Shown: piece after piece, positions 1 to 8,769 of the stretch
How the letters are laid out: every line of letters begins with the position of its first letter
How positions within the stretch are numbered: the first letter of the stretch is position 1
Source of the DNA: Paenibacillus barengoltzii NBRC 101215
GTDB taxonomy: Bacteria > Bacillota > Bacilli > Paenibacillales > Paenibacillaceae
Direction of reading: 5' to 3'
Length of the DNA stretch: 47,839 bases
Assembly (NCBI RefSeq): GCF_004000745.1
Contig: NZ_BILV01000036.1
Span: 1-47,839 of the forward strand
Translations under genes and position numbers: made by a program
Notes under the pieces: model-generated
Database searches by the model: none
Seen by the model: only the letters and a program-made list of their open reading frames with translations
Told to the model about the DNA's origin: nothing

Positions 1-240
1 AAGTTGGCGCAGTTAGGCGCAATAGCCAACCTGCGCTCTAACGCTTGCCAGCAACGCTATTAGGCCCAAAACGGAGGCGTTGCGATTCTAACACTTATGT
101 GAAAGCTTATTTGCCGGTTTCCTCCTCCAAATGGAGCCATTTGGCGCAAATAAGCTCGCTGGCAAGCGTCAAAACGGATGCTTCTCGATTCTAACGCTTT
201 ATGAGAGGTAAGTTATCTCATTTGCGGCTAGGACCTATAA
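1..240. repeat. Intergenic palindromic repeat cluster
   Basis: No gene is visible in the first 343 bases. The stretch holds nested inverted repeats: GTTGGC (3-8) with GCCAAC (25-30); ACGCTTGCCAGC (41-52) with GCTGGCAAGCGT (158-169); AGCTTATTTGC (104-114) with GCAAATAAGCT (146-156); and CCAAATGG (127-134) with CCATTTGG (137-144). The word TCTAACGCTT or a close variant recurs at 37, 87 and 190, spaced 50 and 103 bases, and AAAACGGA recurs at 68 and 171. This looks like a degenerate intergenic repeat array that may continue left of the window. Function is unknown. Confidence 0.6.
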
Positions 241-250
241 GCTTGAAGCA

Positions 251-291
251 AAAAACAGCCCAGCAAATCCGCATTCGGATTTGCTGGGCTG
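251..291 (-). terminator. Rho-independent terminator for the amidase/GerMN genes
   Basis: A perfect 16-bp stem (256-271 with 276-291) with a four-base loop is followed, reading leftward, by a run of five T. It lies about 50 bases past the stop codon of the GerMN lipoprotein gene and ends that leftward transcript. Confidence 0.9.
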
Positions 292-343
292 GTATAGTCT
301 GCTGCTGCCCGTCATCTTTATCTGCACTTCGTAGATGATGTAC

Positions 344-958
344 TTAGCGGTTCATCGGATGCTCCAGGTCCACGTGACCCATCAGTGATTCGACTTGCTG
401 ACCATCCACCGTCAACTCGATTTGCTGGACTTCCTCAAACTGAAACATTGTGTTCTTCAGCGCTTCGATCGCCAGCGACTCCCCGCCCGCACCAAGACGT
501 GCTTCGTCCGGCAAGTGAATATCGATCGCTAACTGCCCGCTCTCCGAGTCGAACTTCACCGTATTTAGAACCACCTTCTCCCAAAGGGAGAGCAGACCGT
601 CTTCTGCAGTTTGCAGCGCCTCAAAGGCGCTTTCATATTTGCTCTGATCCGCTGTAAATTCAATCTCACGCGGCGTCTGCTTCAGCTCCAACATATCATC
701 ATCTGTCAAATAAACCTGGATAGTCAGCTTCTCCGCCCCCGCTTGTGCATCGGTTTGGGGATCCCCCGAATCATCAGTACCGTTCACCGGCCCCTGCACC
801 TCTTGCATCTGAGTTTCACCTTGCTGCGCACCGCTGCTTAGCGCAGCTTCCCTCTGATGCTCATTCTCCGGAGGTGAAGCCGTCGGCTTGTTACCGCATC
901 CTGCAGCAACCCCCAGCATGGCCACCAAAGCCAGCAATACAGCCACTTTTCTCTTCAT
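344..958 (-). CDS. GerMN-domain lipoprotein
   Basis: A 204-residue exported lipoprotein. The N-terminus has a lysine/arginine start, a hydrophobic stretch and a lipobox ending VAAGC at about residue 21, so the mature protein should be lipid-anchored outside the membrane. A Gln/Glu/Asp-rich linker (about 22-75) leads into a GerMN-type domain (about 77-195), the fold found in the sporulation/germination protein GerM. A good AAGGAGG site precedes the ATG. It is the second gene of a leftward pair with the cell-wall amidase, only 30 bases downstream of it. That suggests a role in cell-wall remodelling, possibly during sporulation or germination; that role is inferred. Confidence 0.82.
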   Translation of the reverse strand: MKRKVAVLLALVAMLGVAAGCGNKPTASPPENEHQREAALSSGAQQGETQMQEVQGPVNGTDDSGDPQTDAQAGAEKLTIQVYLTDDDMLELKQTPREIEFTADQSKYESAFEALQTAEDGLLSLWEKVVLNTVKFDSESGQLAIDIHLPDEARLGAGGESLAIEALKNTMFQFEEVQQIELTVDGQQVESLMGHVDLEHPMNR

Positions 959-988
959 GCCGCTTCCCTCCTTGTCATATCTTATCGA

Positions 989-2503
989 TCATAAGCCCAG
1001 ATATTCTTTAATACCCGCGACAATCCCTTCTGCCACACGTTGTTGAAACTCCTCCGTGTACATTAATTCGGCATCGGTCTTATTACTCAGATAACCGACC
1101 TCAAGCAGCACAGCTGGCATCTTCGTTTCCCGTGTGACATGCAGGCTACTCTTTCTAACGCCGCGATCTTTTAAGCCCGTTGCCTTCACCAAATGCTGGT
1201 GCATGACATTCGCAAGCGGAATGCTCTCGTCTCGAGTGTAATACGTTTCTGTACCGCTAGGGTTGCTTGGCGGATCGATACTGTTACCATGAATCGATAC
1301 GAACACCGCAGCCCCTTGATCATTGGCTACCTTCACCCGATCCTGGAGCGTCATGGTGACGTCCGTCATACGGGTCAGGATGACCTCTAAACCCGCTTCC
1401 TGTCGGAGCAACGCTTCGACTTTCAGCGCTACAGCCAGTGTAAACTCCTTCTCCTGTTTCTTCGTGACACTGATCGCCCCAGGCTGGCTGCCGCCATGAC
1501 CTGCATCGATCACAACCAGCGGCCGGCCGCCTGCCACCGTATTGGTGCTAGGTACGTCTGCAGCCACTGTCAAATCAACGGTTACAAGCCCATCATCAAG
1601 GTTCGTGACCTTAAAATCTACGCTCCGGTTCAAATCGATGACAATCCGAACCGTTGACGGCGATTGGCTAAACAGCGAATAGCGGATCTGGGAGACGTCC
1701 GGATAATCGCTGACGGCAAATTGACCGTTCCGACCTGCGTCCAAAGGATGAACATCCCCAAAAGTTGGAGCAAAGTCGGCGTTGGGAACATCAATGACGA
1801 GCCGCTCAGGACCGCTCATTTTAAATACGTTTGGGGTCACGCTACCGGAAACGGCAAACATTAAACGGTTTTCGCTAAAGCTGATACCTTGGATCAACGC
1901 GATTGGGCTCTCGGCTTGGTTCCCCGTTGAAGCTCCCGGGTCGTATGTATAGTTATCCCCTGCCGCAGGCTGCCCTCCCGGAACGGAGTTTGGAGTCTCC
2001 GACCCTGGAGCTTGACTCGCCGTCCCCGGAACAACACCGGAGGCAGTACCTCCTGCAGGACTCGTTAAGTAAGCGGACTTCGTAAGATTGTCCCAGCTCA
2101 CCTTCATCCCCATCTGTTCCCCTACAAAACGCAGCGGAACCAGCGTTGAATCTCCCTGCAAAAATGGAGCAGAACTCAGCTTCACCAGCTGACCGTCAAC
2201 ATAAGCGGTGTCTTGGCCCAGCGTAAGCTTCAGTTCGGTTCCCTCTTGGGAGATCGTAATCGTGCCGCTCTGCTTCTCCCAGCCAACTTGGTAACCCAAA
2301 CCTTCGGCAACGACGCGCAGCGGCACCATTACGTTGCCTCCCACGATCCCCGCTTGGGCACCGGCAGGCTGTTCGAGCTCCTGGCCGTCCAGCACAATAT
2401 GGGTTCCGGCTGCCTCCGCCGAGGCAGCGTAGGCGTTGTTCGCCAATCCCGGAAACACGAGCAAACCAACCAACATAAACATCATTAAGCCGAGTTTCTT
2501 CAT
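989..2503 (-). CDS. N-acetylmuramoyl-L-alanine amidase with stalk and AMIN domains
   Basis: A secreted peptidoglycan amidase of 504 residues that should cut the bond between N-acetylmuramic acid and L-alanine. Domain order: signal peptide (1-26); a copper-amine-oxidase-N-terminal-like stalk domain (about 35-148, with two MVPLR/LVPLRFV motifs); a Gly/Ser/Pro linker (150-198); an AMIN domain (about 203-312) for envelope targeting; and the catalytic Amidase_3 domain (about 328-502). Zinc and catalytic residues are visible: DAGHGG (His336), the KEF glutamate near 351-353, SIHGN (His405) and LLEVGYLSN (Glu468). It is followed at 30 bases by the GerMN lipoprotein gene in the same orientation. The catalytic residues are complete, so it should be active. 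Confidence 0.93.
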   Translation of the reverse strand: MKKLGLMMFMLVGLLVFPGLANNAYAASAEAAGTHIVLDGQELEQPAGAQAGIVGGNVMVPLRVVAEGLGYQVGWEKQSGTITISQEGTELKLTLGQDTAYVDGQLVKLSSAPFLQGDSTLVPLRFVGEQMGMKVSWDNLTKSAYLTSPAGGTASGVVPGTASQAPGSETPNSVPGGQPAAGDNYTYDPGASTGNQAESPIALIQGISFSENRLMFAVSGSVTPNVFKMSGPERLVIDVPNADFAPTFGDVHPLDAGRNGQFAVSDYPDVSQIRYSLFSQSPSTVRIVIDLNRSVDFKVTNLDDGLVTVDLTVAADVPSTNTVAGGRPLVVIDAGHGGSQPGAISVTKKQEKEFTLAVALKVEALLRQEAGLEVILTRMTDVTMTLQDRVKVANDQGAAVFVSIHGNSIDPPSNPSGTETYYTRDESIPLANVMHQHLVKATGLKDRGVRKSSLHVTRETKMPAVLLEVGYLSNKTDAELMYTEEFQQRVAEGIVAGIKEYLGL

Positions 2504-2680
2504 CCGTAAATCCCTACCCCACCCTCGTATTTTGCCGAATCAAGAATCTTGTTGCCGGATACGCCACCAGACGAGGATCCAGTGAGCATTGTAAACGCCA
2601 ACATTCCTAAAACGTTGCTAATTACTTCCATAATATCAGAAAATACTCTGGGCTGATAGACTTATATTTTCATAGATTGA

Positions 2681-2718
2681 CAAAAAAAAGCCCCAGCTGC
2701 ATCTCGCAGCCGGGACTT
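2681..2718 (-). terminator. Terminator of leuCD
   Basis: Reading leftward, a GC-rich stem (2706-2718 pairing with 2688-2700, loop ATCTC on the plus strand) is followed by eight T. It starts 20 bases past the leuD stop. The remainder of the 2504-2737 gap (2504-2680) must hold the promoter of the amidase gene, but I could not place it with confidence. Confidence 0.85.
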
Positions 2719-2737
2719 CCCGCCAAGTTCAGACGGT

Positions 2738-3337
2738 TTAAGCCAAATGCGCAAATTTCTTCTTCTCGTATGCCGCAATCAAATCTTCGTGCTGGAGCGT
2801 CAAACCGATATCGTCCAAGCCTTGCAGCAAAAACTGACGGCGGTGCTCATCCAAATCAAAGCTGATGTTCAAACCATACTCGTCGGTGATCGTTTTTTGC
2901 TCCAGATCCACCGTCAGTTTGTATCCCTCATGGGCAGCTGTGCGCTGGAACAGTTCCTCCACTTGTTCTTCCGACAGCTTGATCGGCAGGATGCCGTTCT
3001 TAAAGCAGTTGTTATAGAAAATATCCGCAAAGGACGGTGCAATTACACAACGGAATCCGTAATCCAAAATGGCCCATGGTGCATGCTCCCGCGAAGAACC
3101 GCACCCGAAGTTCACGCGTGAAATCAGAATGGACGCACCAGCGTAGCGCGGTTTGTTCAATTCGAACTCAGGATTCGGGTTCCCTTCCGTGTCAAACCGC
3201 CATTCATAGAACAGAAACTGACCAAATCCAGAACGCTCAATCCGTTTCAGAAATTGTTTAGGTATAATTGCATCGGTATCTACGTTGACACGGTCCACTG
3301 GACCTACGATCCCAGTATGTTTTACAAATGCTTCCAT
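2738..3337 (-). CDS. leuD: 3-isopropylmalate dehydratase, small subunit
   Basis: A 199-residue small subunit of isopropylmalate isomerase, which pairs with LeuC to convert 2-isopropylmalate to 3-isopropylmalate in leucine synthesis. The swivelling-domain motif [13 protein letters not shown] near residue 78 is diagnostic, as is the N-terminal sequence around [13 protein letters not shown]. The length is normal for the family. It lies 25 bases downstream of leuC in the same orientation, so the two subunits are co-transcribed. No leuA, leuB or ilv gene is present in the window, so the rest of the pathway is elsewhere. Confidence 0.96.
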   Translation of the reverse strand: MEAFVKHTGIVGPVDRVNVDTDAIIPKQFLKRIERSGFGQFLFYEWRFDTEGNPNPEFELNKPRYAGASILISRVNFGCGSSREHAPWAILDYGFRCVIAPSFADIFYNNCFKNGILPIKLSEEQVEELFQRTAAHEGYKLTVDLEQKTITDEYGLNISFDLDEHRRQFLLQGLDDIGLTLQHEDLIAAYEKKKFAHLA

Positions 3338-3362
3338 CGTCGATTCTCCCCTTTTCCCTTGA

Positions 3363-4787
3363 TTAGCTCAGGACTTCACTCTTGATTTCCCATTCGCGCA
3401 CGTCGACGAAATGACCTTTGATCGCCGCTGCTGCCGCCATCGCTGGAGAAACCAGATGGGTTCTGCCGCCGCGCCCTTGCCGTCCTTCAAAGTTACGGTT
3501 GGAGGTCGAAGCACAACGTTGCCCCGGCTGCAAGACGTCAGGGTTCATGGCCAGACACATACTGCAACCTGCATCACGCCATTCGAAGCCAGCTTCTTTG
3601 AAGATTTTGTCCAGACCTTCTTTCTCGGCTTGCAGCTTCACGCGGCCCGAACCTGGAACGACGATCGCCGTAACTTTGTCGGAAACCTTGTAGCCTTTCG
3701 CGATTTCCGCTGCTGCACGCAGGTCTTCGATCCGGCCGTTTGTACAGGAACCGATAAAGACGTAATCAATTGCGATATCCGTCATCGGCGTCCCTGGGGT
3801 CAAGCCCATGTATTCCAGCGCTTTCTCAGCGGCTTTGCGTTCATTCTCATTCTCGAAATCAGCTGGATTCGGCACCACACCGTTGATCCCCGTCCCCATC
3901 CCCGGGCTCGTTCCCCAGGTAACTTGCGGAATCAGCGAATCCACATCGAATTCGACGACGCGATCATAAGTTGCACCTTCATCGGTAGCCAGCTTCTTCC
4001 ACTCTTCCACGGCTTGGTCGAATGCCGCTCCTTGTGGCACATGCTCACGGCCCCGCAGGTAATTAAACGTCGTCTCGTCCGGTGCAATCAAGCCTGCTCT
4101 TGCTCCGGCTTCAATCGACATATTACAAATCGTCATCCGCTCTTCCATGGACAGCTCACGAATCGCTTCACCTGTATACTCAATAACATAGCCGGTGGCG
4201 AAGTCCGTGCCGTACTTGGCGATGACACCGAGGATCATATCCTTTGCCGTTACCCCTGGTTTGCGTTTGCCCACAAAACGAACTTCCAGCGTTTTCGCTT
4301 TTGCCTGCTGCAAGCATTGGGTTGCCAGTACGTGTTCAACTTCACTCGTCCCAATCCCGAAAGCAAGTGCACCAAACGCACCGTGTGTGGACGTATGGCT
4401 GTCGCCGCAAACGATCGTTTTGCCCGGATGCGTCAGGCCCAGCTCCGGCCCCATAACGTGCACGACGCCTTGGTCAATCGTATCGAGGTCATACAAGGTG
4501 ATGCCAAAATCGCGGCAGTTCTTGGCCAGCGTATCAATCTGCTGCTTCGAAATCGGGTCGGTAATGTTATAACGGTCTTTGGTTGGGACGTTATGGTCCA
4601 TCGTAGCGAAGGTCAATTCAGGACGGCGCACTTTGCGTCCGCTAAGGCGAAGACCCTCAAATGCCTGCGGTGAAGTCACCTCGTGAACGAGGTGCAAATC
4701 GATATAGAGAATGCTCGGTTTGCCTTCCTCTTGATAAATAACATGGTTATCCCAGATTTTCTCGTACATTGTCTTTTTGCTGCTCAT
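3363..4787 (-). CDS. leuC: 3-isopropylmalate dehydratase, large subunit
   Basis: The 474-residue aconitase-fold large subunit. It carries the [12 protein letters not shown] signature and the three cysteines that ligate the [4Fe-4S] cluster, one in FIGSCTNGR and two in [10 protein letters not shown]. With LeuD it forms the cytoplasmic isomerase of the leucine pathway. GGGGTG stands a suitable distance before the ATG. It is first gene of a leuCD pair that ends in a strong terminator. The roughly 90-base leader carries an imperfect hairpin but no T-box motif. Confidence 0.97.
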   Translation of the reverse strand: MSSKKTMYEKIWDNHVIYQEEGKPSILYIDLHLVHEVTSPQAFEGLRLSGRKVRRPELTFATMDHNVPTKDRYNITDPISKQQIDTLAKNCRDFGITLYDLDTIDQGVVHVMGPELGLTHPGKTIVCGDSHTSTHGAFGALAFGIGTSEVEHVLATQCLQQAKAKTLEVRFVGKRKPGVTAKDMILGVIAKYGTDFATGYVIEYTGEAIRELSMEERMTICNMSIEAGARAGLIAPDETTFNYLRGREHVPQGAAFDQAVEEWKKLATDEGATYDRVVEFDVDSLIPQVTWGTSPGMGTGINGVVPNPADFENENERKAAEKALEYMGLTPGTPMTDIAIDYVFIGSCTNGRIEDLRAAAEIAKGYKVSDKVTAIVVPGSGRVKLQAEKEGLDKIFKEAGFEWRDAGCSMCLAMNPDVLQPGQRCASTSNRNFEGRQGRGGRTHLVSPAMAAAAAIKGHFVDVREWEIKSEVLS

Positions 4788-4873
4788 GATTAATCACCCC
4801 ACAGAAGGATTCGTACACGTGATCAAGGCGAAAGGGCGGTTTGCTGCGCCCTCCGGCCTTGAATGTTGAATCC

Positions 4874-4903
4874 AATATAACATGATCGTGTTAATTGTTC
4901 CAA
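4874..4903 (-). promoter_or_regulatory. Possible leuC promoter
   Basis: Reading leftward, TTGGAA (4903-4898) and TATATT (4879-4874) are separated by 18 bases, a plausible sigma-A promoter about 87 bases before the leuC start. The leader between them can fold AAGGC/GCCTT and AGGGCG/CGCCCT arms (roughly 4820-4860) without a T-run. The match is imperfect, so this is tentative. Confidence 0.38.
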
Positions 4904-4961
4904 GATATAATATCTATAAACGCAATAGGTTTAGCTTATAAGTGGCACAAAAGGCGGCTGG

Positions 4962-5636
4962 CTACTTCACCAACCCGCCCCGCAGCGCCATCACAACCAC
5001 CTGCGTCCGATCCTCGCAGCCAAACTTCTGCAAGATCCGGTGGACATGGGATTTTACCGTCCCTTCGGTAATAAACAACTTGGCCGCTATTTGCTCATTA
5101 CGAAGTCCATAGGCCATCTCCTGGAGAATCTCCTGTTCGCGCTCAGTCAACGGCTCCAGCAACTTCACTTGCAGTACATTATCAGGAGCGGACAGTGATG
5201 CAGAGGCTATCGCTTCCTGCAAGGCGCCGGAGGCAAGTTTCGTCTTATAGATGGCTTCTCCCCGATAAGCTGCCCGGATCGCTTCAATCATGTCGCTTGC
5301 TTCCGCATCTTTTAATAGGTAGCCGACAGCGCCGGCACGAATCCCTTCTAGCACATAGTCCTGATCATCAAACGTCGTCAAAATCACGATTTTAACCCCT
5401 GTTTGCTGCGCCATGATTCGCTTTGTCGCTTCAATTCCGTCCATGAACGGCATCTGTACATCCATCAGAATGACATCCGGATGCAGCTCCTCCGCCATTT
5501 TGACCGCATCGTTTCCGTTTCCCGCTTCACCAACGATCTGCAGATCAGGCTGCAAGCTGAGAATATAGCCAAAGCCTTGGCGAATCATGTTCTGATCGTC
5601 AACGAGCATCACTTTAATCCGGTTTGCTTCCGTCAT
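4962..5636 (-). CDS. LuxR/NarL-family response regulator
   Basis: A 224-residue response regulator: receiver domain (about 7-122) with acidic residues Asp13/Asp14, phospho-acceptor Asp59 in VILMDVQMP and the conserved Lys in YLLKDA, then a C-terminal LuxR helix-turn-helix (about 160-220, motif PLTEREQEILQEMA). The strong site GGAGGAG sits just before the ATG. The start lies inside the end of the histidine kinase gene (23-base overlap), so the pair is translationally coupled. The target genes are not evident from the sequence. The adjacent AEC permease is one candidate only by position. Confidence 0.92.
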   Translation of the reverse strand: MTEANRIKVMLVDDQNMIRQGFGYILSLQPDLQIVGEAGNGNDAVKMAEELHPDVILMDVQMPFMDGIEATKRIMAQQTGVKIVILTTFDDQDYVLEGIRAGAVGYLLKDAEASDMIEAIRAAYRGEAIYKTKLASGALQEAIASASLSAPDNVLQVKLLEPLTEREQEILQEMAYGLRNEQIAAKLFITEGTVKSHVHRILQKFGCEDRTQVVVMALRGGLVK

Positions 5637-6822
5637 GAGCCTCCTCCTTTCCTTCCGTATCCTGTTGGTTTGGCTCGCTCTTCACCGGGAGTTTGGCCAC
5701 AATCTCCAAGCCGCTTGGTTCATGTGCCGCAACCTGCAAACTTCCGCCGATCTCCTCCACCCGAGTTCGCATCGTTTTTATCCCAAACCCTTCGGTGATG
5801 GGCTGCCCGACTGGCAGCTTGCCGTTATCCCGAATGCGCATCACGACCTGATCCATCTCCTTCCATAGACGAACTTCCACCTCGGTGGCTTCCGCATGGC
5901 GTACCACATTGGTGCTGGCTTCTTGTAATATTTTAAACAGAATCCCGTAGACTTTGTCTCCCAAATCCTCATCTGGCAGCTCGTCATCCATCACGCAGCG
6001 AATTCCGGATGAAGCTTCAAAACGTGACAGTAGGGCTTTTAGGGCAGATTTGCCGGAGAACGAGGAGTCATCCGCCAGCGCATGAACGGAGTTGCGGATA
6101 TCTTGAAGACCCTGACGTGCGACGACCAACATCTCATCAATCGTTTGTTCCGATCGTTCAGGATCCTGCCGGACCATGAACCGCAGCGCTTGGAGTTGGA
6201 CGATCAAGGACGTGAGGCTGTGGCCGACGGAATCATGAATATCTCTGGCGATGCGCGTACGCTCCTCCAAGATCGCAAACCGCATCGAGGTTACGGAAGC
6301 CTCCTGCAATTCATCATACGCCTTCCGCAGCTCTGCAATATGACGGAGATTTTGCTCATGCATTTCTTGACGCAACATCCGACGGCGAATAACAGAGTAC
6401 AGAAAGATCGCAAGCGAGATATAGCTCATGATCTCAGGCAGATTTAAGGCGCCATAATGGATGAATAGAACGGCCGTAATCAACAGCGTCAGGATAGCAG
6501 GCCACAGCGGCTTCGGCATAATCAAGCGGAACAGTGCATAAAACACGACGAAAATGAGGAAGTAGACCAACTCCCAATCCTGATACCAGACAAAATTCAT
6601 CCCCGTAATCACAACAAGCAGACCCAATGCCGCCCAGGCATGCTTGGGAGTCCATTGGGATTTCGGAAGGAACAGGATGCAGGCATAACTCAGCCAAATC
6701 AGCCCGTTCAAGGCACTTTGAGACGGGGTTCCGTCAAACAGCCCGGCCGAAAACATGGAAATTAAAATAACCACGCTGATGACAGCAGGTCGAAGGAGAA
6801 TTGTGCTTTTTCCCATGGACAT
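5614..6822 (-). CDS. Sensor histidine kinase (HisKA_3 family)
   Basis: A 402-residue membrane histidine kinase, partner of the overlapping LuxR-type regulator. The first 145 residues are about five to six hydrophobic membrane segments with very short loops, so the signal is probably sensed at or within the membrane. A short coiled coil (about 150-180) leads to the dimerisation/phosphoacceptor segment with His196 in ARDIHDSVGHSL, then an HATPase domain with the N-box around LQEASTNVVRHAEA and GFGIKTMRTRVEEIGG. GGAGG lies about 10 bases before the ATG. The gene resembles DesK/LiaS-type kinases, but there is no liaF next to it, so I do not assign a signal. Confidence 0.9.
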   Translation of the reverse strand: MSMGKSTILLRPAVISVVILISMFSAGLFDGTPSQSALNGLIWLSYACILFLPKSQWTPKHAWAALGLLVVITGMNFVWYQDWELVYFLIFVVFYALFRLIMPKPLWPAILTLLITAVLFIHYGALNLPEIMSYISLAIFLYSVIRRRMLRQEMHEQNLRHIAELRKAYDELQEASVTSMRFAILEERTRIARDIHDSVGHSLTSLIVQLQALRFMVRQDPERSEQTIDEMLVVARQGLQDIRNSVHALADDSSFSGKSALKALLSRFEASSGIRCVMDDELPDEDLGDKVYGILFKILQEASTNVVRHAEATEVEVRLWKEMDQVVMRIRDNGKLPVGQPITEGFGIKTMRTRVEEIGGSLQVAAHEPSGLEIVAKLPVKSEPNQQDTEGKEEAHDGSKPD

Positions 6823-6961
6823 CGAAACGTGACCTCCAAACGTTGGATGTCTTTACCTTATCATAGCCTATCTCTATCTGGAGATAGAAATTTGACGGTG
6901 GCAATTCTAACCCGAGACAGTCTCGAACGAGAGCGGATGCGTACAGAGCTCGATCTGTTCC

Positions 6962-7888
6962 TTACTGGACGAGCACGATCAATGCGGGGAGCGTCAAAAA
7001 GGAAGCGAGGGTCGTCCATACGATACATTTTGACACTAGACCCGAGGCGGCATCAAATCGCTCGGCCAGCACAACGGCATTCACCGCAACCGGCATACAG
7101 GCTTGAATGAACAAGACTGAAAACAGCAGACCCGAAATGCCCAGCAGCTTTAATGTTACAAGAGCCACAAACGGTGCTAGTAGCAAGCGAATGGCCGTGC
7201 CCGTCCAGAATCCGGCAGGCTTAACCTGCTTCGCCTCCGCCCGGCCAACCTTGATCATTTGCGCGCCTAAGATCGTCAGCACCACCGGCGAATAAGCGTC
7301 CGCGACCATGCCTATCCCTTGCTCCAACCCGGCTGTCAGGTGAAGCCCAAAGCATTTTAGAAATACAGCCAGCGCCGCCGCATACACCGCTGGCAGGGTA
7401 AACACCGATTTGACTGCATTTTGAACTGAAAACTGGGAACGTGCCGCAAAATAAACGCCTGCCGTATTTACAATGATCATTTGCGTGATGACGTACACGG
7501 AAGCTTTATCTAGACCCAGTTGGCCAAAGGCCAGCAGCACGAGCGGCAGTCCGTAATTGGCGCTGTTCGTTAAGGTGGAGATCAGTGTCAAACCGGCCTG
7601 CTCCGCCGGATCCAGACGGGCGATCTTCCCGATCCCTTGGGCAATGCCCCACATAAACAGCAGATTCACCAGGGCGAAGCCGATTGTGCTGTACAGCTCA
7701 TCCGTGGAGATATGGGCACCCCGCAGCGTGTCAAAGATTATAGCCGGACTTAGCACGTACAAATACAACGTAAGCAGCGGCTTCGTGTCCCAGGCGCGAA
7801 ACCGGGCCAATATCGCCCCGGCGGCAACCGGAACCGCCAGCGGCACCAGAACGCCTAAGAGCGTCGATACAACCGAATGGAGCATCAC
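6962..7888 (-). CDS. AEC-family (auxin efflux carrier type) permease
   Basis: A 308-residue integral membrane protein with about ten hydrophobic segments and the AEC-family layout: two bundles of five helices, with a conserved segment around NSANYGLPLVLLAFGQ in the first half and MPVAVNAVVLAERF in the second. Bacterial members carry organic acids such as malate or malonate, or have no known substrate. Reading leftward, AAGGGGGTG precedes the ATG. It stands alone between the kinase gene and signal peptidase. Substrate cannot be read from the sequence. Confidence 0.85.
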   Translation of the reverse strand: MMLHSVVSTLLGVLVPLAVPVAAGAILARFRAWDTKPLLTLYLYVLSPAIIFDTLRGAHISTDELYSTIGFALVNLLFMWGIAQGIGKIARLDPAEQAGLTLISTLTNSANYGLPLVLLAFGQLGLDKASVYVITQMIIVNTAGVYFAARSQFSVQNAVKSVFTLPAVYAAALAVFLKCFGLHLTAGLEQGIGMVADAYSPVVLTILGAQMIKVGRAEAKQVKPAGFWTGTAIRLLLAPFVALVTLKLLGISGLLFSVLFIQACMPVAVNAVVLAERFDAASGLVSKCIVWTTLASFLTLPALIVLVQ

Positions 7889-7997
7889 AGCACCCCCTTC
7901 TTAGAATTGCCTCCTATTTTAACGGCCGGATCCTTCCATCGTCCAAGACTTGTAAGCAATATGGTTGATAGACAAAACCTATACCCTTGTTCCAACC

Positions 7998-8043
7998 AAA
8001 AAAAGAGCAACCCGTCCGAGAAACTTCCCAGCGTGGTTTGCTC
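7998..8043 (-). terminator. Terminator of signal peptidase gene
   Basis: Reading leftward, arms GAGCAAACC (8043-8035) and GGGTTGCTC (8013-8005) pair with one mismatch, with a 21-base loop, and are followed by seven T. It begins 15 bases past the signal peptidase stop. Confidence 0.8.
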
Positions 8044-8058
8044 CATTTCTACCCAAGC

Positions 8059-8619
8059 TTAAAACGAATCGATCCCCATCACATGATCCAGCGGTACCGG
8101 TCCGATGCTGCGGCTGTCATTACTGTTGTTCCGGTTATCCCCCATCACAAATACGTGGTTCTCCGGTACATGCCATATCTGCGCCGCGCGGGGATCCATC
8201 TGCTCCTTGATGTAAGGTTCCTCCAGCTGTTGCCCATTGCGGAACACATGTCCATCCTTCACTTCAATCGTATCACCTGGCAAGCCGATCACGCGTTTGA
8301 CATAGAAAACATCGTCCTCTTCCCTACCGGAAAGCCAAGTGATGATCGGATGCTCCTTCACGTCGTCCCAGAACGTACGGCTCCGGTCTACCCGGCTGTC
8401 GATGATGACGATGTCGCCATAAGCCGGCAGCTTCTCCAACACATGCGTAAACTTCCAAGCGTAAATGCGTTGATTGTCCGTCAAGGTTGGTTCCATCGAA
8501 TGACCGTCAACTTTATAAGGTTGAATGATAAAAATGCCGATAATCATGCTAAGTACAAAGCCTAGGACGATGGAGAAGCCCCATCCGCCGAGTTCTTTCC
8601 ACCATGTTTTCCGTTTCAA
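8059..8619 (-). CDS. lepB: Signal peptidase I
   Basis: A type I signal peptidase of 186 residues that removes signal peptides from exported proteins at the outer face of the membrane. One N-terminal membrane anchor (about 12-33) precedes the catalytic serine Ser41 in GHSMEPTL and the general-base lysine Lys108 in YVKRVIGLPGD. The later signature GDNRNNSNDSRSIGPV is intact. I chose TTG at 8619 as the start because GGAGG lies 8 bases before it; the GTG at 8634 overlaps that ribosome site. A segment of about 25 residues before Lys108, rich in charged and aromatic residues, is longer than in the shortest family members. Confidence 0.94.
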   Translation of the reverse strand: MKRKTWWKELGGWGFSIVLGFVLSMIIGIFIIQPYKVDGHSMEPTLTDNQRIYAWKFTHVLEKLPAYGDIVIIDSRVDRSRTFWDDVKEHPIITWLSGREEDDVFYVKRVIGLPGDTIEVKDGHVFRNGQQLEEPYIKEQMDPRAAQIWHVPENHVFVMGDNRNNSNDSRSIGPVPLDHVMGIDSF

Positions 8620-8654
8620 GCGAAAAACCTCCACACTCTTGATGTTTGTCTCTT

Positions 8655-8660
8655 ATTATA
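8655..8660 (-). promoter_or_regulatory. Likely -10 element for signal peptidase gene
   Basis: A perfect TATAAT on the minus strand lies about 36 bases before the TTG start. The matching -35 (TTGTAT, 18 bases upstream) is weak. It shares the divergent intergenic region with the LysR gene. Confidence 0.4.
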
Positions 8661-8705
8661 AAGGCAAGTCACATACCAATACAAATATCTATATGTTATA
8701 GTGTA

Positions 8706-8726
8706 CTTATAGGTTATACTTATAAG
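8706..8726. promoter_or_regulatory. Putative LysR operator (dyad)
   Basis: CTTATA and TATAAG form a perfect 6-bp inverted repeat around a 9-base A/T-rich centre, 44 bases before the LysR gene. LysR-type regulators usually bind a T-N11-A dyad between divergent genes and repress their own promoter. The site lies between this regulator and the divergent signal peptidase gene. Assignment is by position and symmetry only. Confidence 0.45.
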
Positions 8727-8769
8727 ATCAAGAAGGTTTATTCCTTAATGAACCAAAGGGGTTAATGCT

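Noticed and set aside
3411..4673. 420-codon open frame opposite leuC
   Set aside because: It is antisense to a full leuC with all catalytic residues, has no ribosome site and shows Cys/Arg/His-rich shadow composition.
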